From: an uncultured Lachnospiraceae bacterium
Lineage (GTDB): Bacteria; Bacillota; Clostridia; Lachnospirales; Lachnospiraceae
Length of the DNA: 7,195 bases
Assembly: GCA_902783445.1 (NCBI GenBank)
Contig: CACZQX010000114.1
Location: 1-7,195, forward strand
Direction of reading: 5' to 3'
Below the pieces are notes generated by a model that saw nothing but the letters and a program-made list of their open reading frames with translations, was not told the DNA's origin and did not search any database. The position numbers and the translations under genes are program-made. Below are positions 1 to 5,763 of the stretch, piece by piece. Within the stretch, counting starts at the first letter, position 1; every line of letters starts with the position of its first letter.

Positions 1-456
1 ATTGCTGATGTTATATACAAATAATCCAATATATCCCAGTGTATAAATCTGAAGGTAAGATTTTGCATCGGCAAAAATATTATCCGGCGTCTGCATCCAA
101 CCAAGCATTATTCCCGCAAGATTGTAAGCAACAATCGTAAGTATTACGCCCAAAGCAATCATCATAAAAATAGATGTGAAAATGGCTGTTTTCATTCTTT
201 TAAGAGATCCGGCACCGAAAAGCTGTGATATAACAACGCTGCATCCGATGGAAAGTCCCATTGCCACCGCAATAAATACAAAGGCCAAAGCCGTTGATGT
301 ACCTACTGCCGCAAGAGCATCTTCACCAACGAAATTACCTACCACAATAGTATCGATTAAGCCGTATAATTGCTGAAAAATATTACCTAATACCATAGGA
401 AGCGCAAACATAATAAGGGATTTCGATGCACTGCCCGTAACCATATCCTGTTTCAT
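1..456 (-). CDS. MATE family efflux transporter, N-terminal part (gene continues beyond window)
   Basis: This is the first 152 codons of a cytoplasmic-membrane exporter; the 3' part lies left of base 1. The N-terminus carries the typical MATE opening, with the stretch PMVLGNIFQQLYGLIDTIVV at about residues 20-39 followed by GNFVGEDALAAVG. This matches the first helix and loop of NorM/DinF-type proteins, which use Na+ or H+ gradients to expel cationic drugs or metabolites. About four hydrophobic segments are visible (roughly residues 12-35, 50-75, 88-112 and 130-150), as expected for a third of a 12-helix protein of about 450 residues. The start at 456 is preceded by AGAGGT, which overlaps the smpB stop codon 9 bp upstream, so the two genes are probably co-transcribed. 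Family assignment is firm; the substrate cannot be told. Confidence 0.9.
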   Translation of the reverse strand, partial: MKQDMVTGSASKSLIMFALPMVLGNIFQQLYGLIDTIVVGNFVGEDALAAVGTSTALAFVFIAVAMGLSIGCSVVISQLFGAGSLKRMKTAIFTSIFMMIALGVILTIVAYNLAGIMLGWMQTPDNIFADAKSYLQIYTLGYIGLFVYNISN

Positions 457-465
457 TTTTTACCT

Positions 466-933
466 CTAATAAAGATTCTTAACCTTAAAATCTCTCTCTG
501 CTTCGCGTCTTGCGTCTTTTTTTGCAATATCTTCACGTTTGTCGTAAAGCTTTTTACCTTTTGCAAGGGCGATTTCAACTTTAACCAAAGATCCTTTAAA
601 ATAAATACACAAAGGAATAAGGGTATAACCTTTTTCTTTTTGTTTGCCTATCAATTTTCTGATTTCTTGCTTGTGAAGCAAGAGTTTTCTTGTTCTAATG
701 GGATCTTTGTTGAAAATATTTCCCTTTTCATAAGGAGAAATATTCATGTTGTAGATGTAGACTTCACCTTTTTCAATCTTAACGAAAGCCTCTTTAATGC
801 TGCATTTGCCCATTCTTAAGGATTTGACTTCCGTACCCGCAAGGCTGATGCCCGCTTCGAATTTTTCTTCTATAAAATAATCATGAAATGCCTTTTTATT
901 GTTGGCAATTAATTTTTTTGATTCCTTACTCAT
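466..933 (-). CDS. smpB: SsrA-binding protein SmpB
   Basis: SmpB binds tmRNA (SsrA) and delivers it to stalled ribosomes for trans-translation, tagging incomplete peptides for degradation. The 155-residue length is normal for the family. Hallmarks read directly are: the N-terminal NNKKAFHDYFIEEKFEAGI at about residues 11-29, the GTEVKSLRMGKCSIKEAF segment at about 33-50, the HKQEIRKLIGK motif, and the basic tail with LAKGKKLYDKREDIAKKDA, whose lysine/arginine-rich end enters the mRNA channel. The ATG at 931-933 has a modest AGGT site about 10 bases upstream. The gene heads a minus-strand pair with the MATE exporter. The ssrA gene, often nearby, is not in this window. Nothing is odd in the coding sequence. 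Confidence 0.97.
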   Translation of the reverse strand: MSKESKKLIANNKKAFHDYFIEEKFEAGISLAGTEVKSLRMGKCSIKEAFVKIEKGEVYIYNMNISPYEKGNIFNKDPIRTRKLLLHKQEIRKLIGKQKEKGYTLIPLCIYFKGSLVKVEIALAKGKKLYDKREDIAKKDARREAERDFKVKNLY

Positions 934-972
934 ATGCTTTATTACCTAAAAAACCTTAAATCTCACTATGTT

Positions 973-1001
973 AGACTACCATAAACAATTATTTATTTCA
1001 A
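973..1001 (-). promoter_or_regulatory. Possible promoter for smpB
   Basis: On the minus strand, TTGAAA (complement of 996-1001) is followed by a 17-base spacer and TAGTCT (complement of 973-978), with a TGn extension just before the -10. This would start transcription near 966, about 33 bases ahead of the smpB ATG. The -10 matches the consensus at only three positions, so this is a weak call. A palindromic TATAAT-containing stretch at 1031-1042 is an alternative -10 but has no good -35. Confidence 0.3.
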
Positions 1002-1111
1002 TATATTTGCATTTTCTCCTTTCCGCTTTTTTATTATAATAAAAGCATTATCCGATTAGTATTAACCTATGGTTGAAATACCGAGTTAAGCCTATCGAAA
1101 CAATATGTAAT

Positions 1112-1129
1112 TTGTTAAATAAAAAACAA
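1112..1129. promoter_or_regulatory. Rex-box-like candidate operator
   Basis: The sequence TTGTTAA-N4-AAAACAA resembles the clostridial Rex site TTGTTAA-N4-TTAACAA, matching all seven bases of the left half and five of seven in the right half. It ends three bases before the -35 hexamer at 1133, a location where a repressor could interfere with RNA polymerase. Rex senses the NADH/NAD+ ratio and controls anaerobic energy genes. In AT-rich DNA such a match can occur by chance, so this is only a candidate. Confidence 0.25.
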
Positions 1130-1132
1130 TTG

Positions 1133-1161
1133 TTGACTAATTGTATTTAAAATGATACATT
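1133..1161 (+). promoter_or_regulatory. Sigma-A type promoter of the transporter/nitrogenase-like operon
   Basis: A -35 hexamer TTGACT (1133-1138) is followed by an ideal 17-base spacer and a -10 hexamer TACATT (1156-1161). A TGA immediately before the -10 gives an extended -10 element. Transcription would start near 1168, leaving a leader of about 107 bases before the ATG at 1275. A perfect dyad ACATTT-AA-AAATGT (1157-1170) covers the -10 and start region, and AATTGT is repeated at 1128-1133 and 1139-1144 around the -35. Either could be a regulator site. This is the best plus-strand promoter in the gap. Confidence 0.65.
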
Positions 1162-1167
1162 TAAAAA

Positions 1168-1262
1168 TGTTCTGATACCAAAATATTTTTGAGGTAAAAG
1201 ACGCAGGTAAATCTATTGACTAAATCGTAGCTGTGTCTTTGGACACGGCTTGTTCTTTTTTT
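1168..1262 (+). promoter_or_regulatory. Putative riboswitch-like transcription attenuator in the operon leader
   Basis: The leader can form two mutually exclusive structures. In one, 1229-1250 folds as an intrinsic terminator. In the other, AGACGCAG (1199-1206) pairs with CTGTGTCT (1231-1238) through eight base pairs (one G-U), taking up the terminator's 5' arm. CTA (1213-1215) with TAG (1228-1230) stacks on as an inner extension. Upstream, TACC (1176-1179) can pair with GGTA at 1193-1196 or at 1206-1209, which could couple a 5' domain to the switch. TAAATC occurs twice (1208-1213 and 1221-1226). I do not recognise a known class: no B12 box, SAM-I, TPP, preQ1, ZTP or fluoride core is apparent. 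There is no meaningful leader peptide, so ribosome-mediated attenuation is unlikely. The ligand is unknown; an RNA-binding antiterminator protein is an alternative. Confidence 0.5.
1229..1262 (+). terminator. Intrinsic terminator placed directly before the first operon gene
   Basis: A nine-pair stem AGCTGTGTC / GACACGGCT (1229-1237 and 1242-1250, one G-U pair) with a four-base TTTG loop is followed by TGTTC and seven T residues (1256-1262). The T run ends two bases before the GGAGGT ribosome binding site of the next gene. It therefore lies inside the operon's own leader, as expected for a conditional terminator rather than the end of an upstream transcript. The upstream gene is on the opposite strand. 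Confidence 0.7.
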
Positions 1263-1274
1263 ACGGAGGTTTTT

Positions 1275-1529
1275 ATGGAAACACGCGTAGCTGTTATCAG
1301 TATTATTATCGAAAATCCCGAATCAGTGGGTGAAATGAACGAACTCCTGCATCAATACAGCAAATATGTTATCGGCAGAATGGGAATACCATATCGTGAA
1401 AAAAACATAAGTATAATCAGTATTGCCATTGATGCACCCCAAGATGACATCAGCGCTTTATCGGGAAAAATAGGAAAGTTGAAAGGTGTAAGTTCAAAAA
1501 CCGCTTACTCTAATCTCATATCGAAATGA
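1275..1529 (+). CDS. Stand-alone TM1266-type (putative iron-only hydrogenase system regulator) small protein
   Basis: This 84-residue protein belongs by its look to the TM1266 family, whose members have a ferredoxin-like ACT/NikR-C-terminal type fold and often sit next to [FeFe]-hydrogenase maturation genes; their biochemical role is not established. It is a single domain with no DNA-binding segment. Visible features are an opening beta strand (VAVISIIIE), a helix NELLHQYSKYV, the family motif GRMGIPY at about residues 32-38, and a second strand IISIAID. The ATG at 1275 is chosen because GGAGGT lies five bases upstream and because an in-frame start at 1233 falls inside the terminator hairpin. 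Its stop overlaps the permease start (ATGA), so translation is coupled. The same domain occurs at the end of the ATPase two genes on. A regulatory or ligand-sensing role is inferred. Confidence 0.8.
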   Translation: METRVAVISIIIENPESVGEMNELLHQYSKYVIGRMGIPYREKNISIISIAIDAPQDDISALSGKIGKLKGVSSKTAYSNLISK

Positions 1530-2545
1530 AAACAAGAAAAATAGGAGTTTTAAAGCTCCATTGGAAAATATTATTAATAATAATGCCCATTGCCGCTCTA
1601 TTTATTGCACTTTGTATCGGCAGAATCAGCATTAGTCCATCGGAAGTTTTTGATACGATTATGAGCAAATTTTCATCCGATTATGAAGTTTCTCAAATCA
1701 TGTACAAAACCATTTGGACAATCAGAATGCCGCGTATTTTACTTGCAATATTGGTAGGTGCCGGACTTTCTTGCGCCGGTTGCGCATTTCAAAGTCTCTT
1801 TGCAAATCCACTGGCAACTCCGGATACTTTGGGTGTGGCCAGCGGATCCAGCTTTGGCGCAGCACTGGGAATACTTTTGGGACTCGGCATGGTAGGCATG
1901 CAGTTAACAAGCCTTGCTTTTGGCGCCGTAGCCGTATTTTTAACCTGGCTTTCCGGCTCAGGAAAAGGTCGTGGTCTTGGCTCTATCGTACTCAGCGGTA
2001 TTATGATAGGTTCTTTGTTTACCGCTTTGGTATCTTTGGTTAAATTCGTTGCTGACGACGAATCCCAATTGCCATCCATCACCTATTGGTTAATGGGAGG
2101 TTTGGATAAAGCCAATTACACTTCTTTATTATTCGGTGCTCCCGCAATAATAGTAGGCATTGTAATTATGTTTTTACTCAGATGGCGTATGAATCTTCTT
2201 CCTTTAAGCGATGACGAAGCAAAAGCCAGCGGCGTAAATATAAGACTATTAAGAATAATAATCATAATATGCGCAACTGCCATTACCGCTTCATGCATAT
2301 CACTTTGCGGGCAAGTTGGCTGGGTAGGTCTTTTGATACCTCATATGTGCCGCATGGCATTCGGCGGTAATCATTTATCCATAATCCCCGCCTCCATCAG
2401 TTTTGGAGCCGTGTTTATGATTGTGGTTGATACAATTGCCAGAACCGCTACCGCCGCGGAAATTCCGGTTTCCATCTTAACGGCAATAGTAGGTGCACCT
2501 TTCTTTATTTTCCTTATGAGAAGAAATGGGAGGTGGCAGATTTGA
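1526..2545 (+). CDS. FecCD-type ABC transporter permease (iron chelate/corrinoid/haem-type)
   Basis: This 339-residue integral membrane subunit has the usual length and layout of BtuC/FecCD permeases, which form a homodimeric channel with about ten helices each. Diagnostic motifs are TIRMPRILLAILVGAGLSCAG at about residues 63-83, FANPLATPDTLGVASGSSFG at about 91-110, the cytoplasmic coupling stretch LPLSDDEAKASGVN, GWVGLLIPHMCR, and near the end the TAIVGAPFFIFLMRR signature. The family imports siderophores, haem, cobalamin or related metal chelates; sequence alone does not give the substrate. The start overlaps the previous stop as ATGA and has no clear ribosome binding site, so it is probably translated by coupling. 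The stop overlaps the TTG start proposed for the ATPase. Only one permease gene is present, consistent with a homodimer. Confidence 0.93.
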   Translation: MKTRKIGVLKLHWKILLIIMPIAALFIALCIGRISISPSEVFDTIMSKFSSDYEVSQIMYKTIWTIRMPRILLAILVGAGLSCAGCAFQSLFANPLATPDTLGVASGSSFGAALGILLGLGMVGMQLTSLAFGAVAVFLTWLSGSGKGRGLGSIVLSGIMIGSLFTALVSLVKFVADDESQLPSITYWLMGGLDKANYTSLLFGAPAIIVGIVIMFLLRWRMNLLPLSDDEAKASGVNIRLLRIIIIICATAITASCISLCGQVGWVGLLIPHMCRMAFGGNHLSIIPASISFGAVFMIVVDTIARTATAAEIPVSILTAIVGAPFFIFLMRRNGRWQI

Positions 2546-3603
2546 TACTTAAAGTAGAAAACGGAAACTTTGCTTATTCAAAAGGAGCAAATGTTTTAAA
2601 TGATATAAATTTTGAAGTTAAATCAGGGGAACTTCTTGCAATACTGGGCCCCAACGGCGTTGGAAAAACCACTCTTCTTCGCGCCCTTATGGGCATGCTT
2701 AAATGGAAAAACGGTAAAAGTTACATAGACGGCGAAGACATTAAAAGCATGTCTCCAAAAAAACTTTGGAGCAAAATGGCTTATGTTCCTCAAGCAAAAA
2801 GTGCCAGCAGCGCCTATAGCGCTTTTGAAACGGTTTTACTTGGTAGAAGCAGCAAAATCGGTGTATTTAACGCTCCGCGAAAAATCGATTACGAAATTTG
2901 CGAAGAAATAATGGAAAGTTTGGATATAGCCAAATTAAAAGATAAAAAGTGCTCGAACATGAGCGGCGGCGAATTTCAAATGGTTTTAATCGCAAGAGCT
3001 CTGGCATCGGAACCGGAATTGCTTATTCTTGACGAGCCGGAATCCAATCTTGATTTTAAAAACCAATTGGTTGTATTGGATGCCATGACAAATCTGGTAC
3101 ACAAGAAAAATATGGCTTGCATTTTCAACACCCACTACCCGGCTCACGCCCTGCAGCGTGCTGACAAATCCCTTATCCTTACAAGAGGCGGTGTGTCTTA
3201 CTTCGGCAATACCGCAAGCCTTGTTAACGAAGATATGATAAGAAAAGCATTTGGTGTTAATGCCGTTATCGGTGAAATCGAAACGGAAGGAAATGTGATG
3301 CAAAATGTTATTCCCCTTGATATCAATACAAATGATGCAAGCAGTTCTTTTGACAGTAATAAAAGGGCCATTGCGGGAATAACGATTATTTCTTCAACTA
3401 ACGAAATGTATTCAAAAGTAAATAACATACTTCATGACTACAACAATTTACTTGTGGGACGTATGGGCCTTCCTTACAAAAAATTCGGCCTCTACATCAT
3501 CAACATAACCTTAGACGGAACAGTCGGTGAAATAAACGATTTGTCGCAAAAGCTTGGTGTTTTGCCGGATGTAAACGTTAAAACGGTTTTTGCAAAAATA
3601 TAA
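2542..3603 (+). CDS. FecE/BtuD-type ABC transporter ATPase with C-terminal TM1266-like domain
   Basis: This is the ATP-hydrolysing subunit for the adjacent permease, extended by about 80 residues. I favour the TTG start at 2542: GGGAGG (2528-2533) lies eight bases upstream, and the TTG overlaps the permease stop as TTGA. A GTG at 2533, three codons earlier, would overlap the ribosome binding site itself. From the TTG the protein has 353 residues. Walker A is GPNGVGKTT (about 36-44), the Q-loop ends at Q84, the signature is MSGGE (about 140-144), Walker B is LLILDEP (about 160-166), and the switch histidine is in NTHYP (H198). After a polar linker rich in Asn/Asp/Ser (about 250-274), residues 275-353 form the TM1266-like domain. 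FecE-type ATPases are normally about 260 residues, so the tail is an addition. It may allow trans-inhibition, as MetN and ModC use C-terminal domains; that is inference. Confidence 0.93.
   Translation: MILKVENGNFAYSKGANVLNDINFEVKSGELLAILGPNGVGKTTLLRALMGMLKWKNGKSYIDGEDIKSMSPKKLWSKMAYVPQAKSASSAYSAFETVLLGRSSKIGVFNAPRKIDYEICEEIMESLDIAKLKDKKCSNMSGGEFQMVLIARALASEPELLILDEPESNLDFKNQLVVLDAMTNLVHKKNMACIFNTHYPAHALQRADKSLILTRGGVSYFGNTASLVNEDMIRKAFGVNAVIGEIETEGNVMQNVIPLDINTNDASSSFDSNKRAIAGITIISSTNEMYSKVNNILHDYNNLLVGRMGLPYKKFGLYIINITLDGTVGEINDLSQKLGVLPDVNVKTVFAKI
3364..3600 (+). other. TM1266-like domain fused to the ABC ATPase
   Basis: The last 79 residues of the ATPase align without gaps to residues 3-81 of the small protein at 1275-1529. 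By hand I count 28 identities in 79 positions, including the helix ILHDYN (LLHQYS in the other copy), the motif GRMGLPY (GRMGIPY), a following I-I-x-I strand, and K-G-L-x-x-V-x-x-KT at the end. The two copies are clearly homologous but well diverged, so this is an old duplication or a paired recruitment rather than a recent copy. Confidence 0.85.
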
Positions 3604-3640
3604 AATTTGGTTAAAATAGAATAATCGGAGGTTATTATCA

Positions 3641-4396
3641 ATGATTAAAATAGCTGTTTACGGAAAAGGCGGTATCGGAAAATCCACTACCGTTTCTAAT
3701 ATTTCAGCCGCACTTGCGGATATGGGTTACAAAGTAATGCAAATAGGTTGCGATCCAAAGGCCGATTCCACAATCAGCCTTCACGGTAAAGAAAAAGTAA
3801 CAACCGTACTTGAGTTGGTTCACGACAAAAAAGATGACTTTAGCCTTGATGATATGTTAACTATCGGATACAAAGGAGTTGTCTGCGTTGAAGCCGGCGG
3901 TCCCACTCCCGGGCTTGGTTGTGCCGGACGCGGTATAATTGCGGCTTTGGAAAAGCTTGAGCAAAAAGGAGCCTACGAAAAATACAATCCGGACGTTGTT
4001 ATCTATGATGTACTGGGCGACGTTGTATGCGGCGGTTTTTCAATGCCTATGCGCGGCGGCTACGCAGACAAAGTATTTGTTATCACATCAGGTGAAAACA
4101 TGGCAATTCATGCCGCAGCAAACATTGCCTGTGCTATCGATAATTTCAAAGGCAGAGGCTATGCAAGCCTTGGTGGAATTATTTTAAACAAACGAAATGT
4201 TAAAAACGAAGAAGAAAAAGTCAAAGAATTGGCCGATGATATACATTCTTCCATAATCGGCACTCTTTCAAGAAGCGACAAAGTACAGGATGCCGAAGAT
4301 TTAGGTAAAACCGTCGTGGAAGCTTTTCCTGACAGTGATATGGCCGATGAATACAGAACATTGGCAAAAAGCATCCTTGATATATGCAATAAATAA
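3641..4396 (+). CDS. NifH-like nitrogenase-family iron protein (ATP-dependent reductase)
   Basis: This 251-residue homologue of NifH, BchL and CfbC should form a homodimer that bridges one [4Fe-4S] cluster and passes electrons to a component-1 partner at the cost of ATP. Motifs seen are the P-loop GKGGIGKSTT (8-17), the switch segment GCDPKADST (36-44), the cluster ligand C94 in GLGCAGRGI, and the second ligand C130 in YDVLGDVVCGGF (122-133). R97 matches the arginine that is ADP-ribosylated in classical NifH. At 251 residues it is shorter than NifH (about 290), mainly at the C-terminus, as in other nitrogenase-like iron proteins. GGAGGT lies eight bases before the ATG. It sits 37 bp after the ATPase gene and just before its likely partners. 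I do not assign nifH, because the rest of a nitrogen-fixation set is absent. Confidence 0.93.
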   Translation: MIKIAVYGKGGIGKSTTVSNISAALADMGYKVMQIGCDPKADSTISLHGKEKVTTVLELVHDKKDDFSLDDMLTIGYKGVVCVEAGGPTPGLGCAGRGIIAALEKLEQKGAYEKYNPDVVIYDVLGDVVCGGFSMPMRGGYADKVFVITSGENMAIHAAANIACAIDNFKGRGYASLGGIILNKRNVKNEEEKVKELADDIHSSIIGTLSRSDKVQDAEDLGKTVVEAFPDSDMADEYRTLAKSILDICNK

Positions 4397-4434
4397 TAAA
4401 TCTAAAAACAGATTTTTAAAAGAAAGGCATTGCA

Positions 4435-5763
4435 ATGTTAAAAAGTCTAAGAGATGACATTGAAAGAAATGATATAGAAATAGAAATCGCCAAGGCAAAC
4501 TTCCCCGCTCCTTTTAAATCGGGCCTTGAATATTCGGCACCGGCAAGGGGCACCTGGAATATTGTCCATACAGGTATGCTTATACCCGAGGCTCATCAGA
4601 TATTTGTCTGTGCTGCGGGCTGCCTTAGAGGCGTTGTTTTAACGGCAGCCGAAATGCATGCCGAAAAGCGATTTTCAACCGTCGAAGTCAAAGAAAGCAA
4701 CTTGCTGGACGGAGATTTGGAAGATTTGGTAATCGAAGGCGTTACGGATATAATCAACAAATTGCCTAAACGTCCTCCGGCCGTCCTTGTTTATACAAGC
4801 TGTGTACATCATTTTACAGGCTGCGACCTGGATATGATATATGCGGAGATTGCAAAGCGTTTTCCTGACATCGACTTTACGGATTGTTATATGAATCCAA
4901 TAATGAGAAAAAGCGGTTTGACACCGGATCAAATAATGAGAAGCAGATTATATAAGCTTCTTAAAAAGCGTGATTTAAGTAAAAACAGCGTAGCAATTAT
5001 CGGAAACGATTTGCCTACTCTTAAATCAAGTGACTTATTGGAAATTTTAAACGAAAACGGTTTTAAAGTTCATGAAATCACAGATAAAAAAAGCTATATT
5101 GATTATCAGGAAATGGCCGAAAGTTCACTCTACTTTTCTTATTATCCCGCAGCAAAGGCAGCAGGTGATTTAATGAGTGAACAACTGGGAGGAAAGCATA
5201 TTTATCTTCCTTTCAGCTATGACTATGATGAAATCGATGCTTCTTTAAAACTTCTTTGTGACAGCTTAGGAATTGATATGCCGGACACAAGCCAAAAAAG
5301 AAAAGATTGCGATATGGCTTTAAAGGATTTAAAAGAACTTATCAAAGACAAAGAAATCGCAATAGATTACACATTTTGTCAAAGACCTTTAAGTCTTGCC
5401 ATTATGCTTTTAAAAGCCGGAATGAATGTTAAATATATATTTGCCGATTCCTTTACCGGCGAAGAAAAAAATGATTTTGACTACTTACAAAAAAATCATC
5501 CGGATTTGCTTCTCTTCCCTACGGTTCATGCAAAAATGCGTTTCTTTGCATCAAAAGAAGAAAGCGATATTTTGGCAGTGGGTCAAAAGGCTGCATATTT
5601 TACAAATACAAATCATTTCGTTAACGTGGTTGAAGGTGGCGGAATGTTTGGCTACGATGCCATAATTCAAAGCATTAACTATATGAAAGACGCTTACAAA
5701 AATAAAAAAGATATGTGCAAACTTGTACAAATCAAAGGATTGGGGTGTGACTACTGCTCATGA
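4435..5763 (+). CDS. Nitrogenase component-1-like protein, NifD-like subunit
   Basis: This 442-residue protein has the Oxidored_nitro layout seen in NifD/K, BchN/B and CfbD. It probably forms the catalytic partner of the NifH-like protein together with the next gene. Residues 57-66 (FVCAAGCLRG) place C59 where NifD has its first P-cluster cysteine, and C123 in VYTSCVHHFTGCD aligns with the third (ECPIGLIGDD in NifD). The HGPxGC loop carrying the second NifD cysteine is missing, and C63 and C130 are extra. Near the end there is GGGMFGYD (about 400-407). The last residues are GLGCDYCS, a C-terminal CxxC (C438, C441). FeMo-cofactor ligands cannot be recognised, so an iron-sulfur-only enzyme is more likely. 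A start with AAAGG seven bases upstream is chosen. The stop overlaps the next start as ATGA. The substrate is unknown. Confidence 0.85.
   Translation: MLKSLRDDIERNDIEIEIAKANFPAPFKSGLEYSAPARGTWNIVHTGMLIPEAHQIFVCAAGCLRGVVLTAAEMHAEKRFSTVEVKESNLLDGDLEDLVIEGVTDIINKLPKRPPAVLVYTSCVHHFTGCDLDMIYAEIAKRFPDIDFTDCYMNPIMRKSGLTPDQIMRSRLYKLLKKRDLSKNSVAIIGNDLPTLKSSDLLEILNENGFKVHEITDKKSYIDYQEMAESSLYFSYYPAAKAAGDLMSEQLGGKHIYLPFSYDYDEIDASLKLLCDSLGIDMPDTSQKRKDCDMALKDLKELIKDKEIAIDYTFCQRPLSLAIMLLKAGMNVKYIFADSFTGEEKNDFDYLQKNHPDLLLFPTVHAKMRFFASKEESDILAVGQKAAYFTNTNHFVNVVEGGGMFGYDAIIQSINYMKDAYKNKKDMCKLVQIKGLGCDYCS

Larger units (their letters stand above)
934..1274. other. Divergent intergenic regulatory region
   Basis: This gap separates the minus-strand smpB gene from the plus-strand transporter/nitrogenase-like cluster. 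It contains no ORF of note and no recognisable tRNA or tmRNA. Bases 934-1000 hold the smpB 5' leader and its possible promoter. Bases 1031-1042 form an AT-rich palindrome (TTATTATAATAA). Bases 1064-1074 form a small dyad, AACC-TAT-GGTT. Bases 1112-1144 hold a Rex-box-like sequence and repeated AATTGT units around the -35. Bases 1133-1161 are the best plus-strand promoter, and about 1168-1262 is a structured leader ending in a terminator. The 1075-1110 stretch shows nothing I can name. Confidence 0.75.

Noticed and set aside
176..376. Plus-strand 66-codon open frame near the left end
   Set aside because: It lies antisense to the well-supported MATE exporter on the minus strand and has no family resemblance or ribosome binding site.
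934..1130. tmRNA (ssrA) gene next to smpB
   Set aside because: No tRNA-like ends, no tag-peptide reading frame with an Ala-rich end, and the gap is too short and AT-rich for a tmRNA.
1191..1250. Cyclic di-GMP type I riboswitch, suggested by GACGCA, GACTAA and a later TAGC
   Set aside because: The 5' half with the GGCAAACC element and the tetraloop hairpin before GACGCA is absent, and the spacing does not fit; the resemblance is limited to short strings.
1233..1274. Longer N-terminus for the TM1266-type protein starting at 1233
   Set aside because: The extra 14 codons run through the terminator hairpin and U-run, lack a ribosome binding site, and do not fit the family; the ATG at 1275 has GGAGGT at the right distance.
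3621..3639. Hairpin with the NifH-like ribosome binding site in its loop (ATAAT / ATTAT)
   Set aside because: A five-pair A-T-only stem is too weak to control translation and is expected by chance in this base composition.
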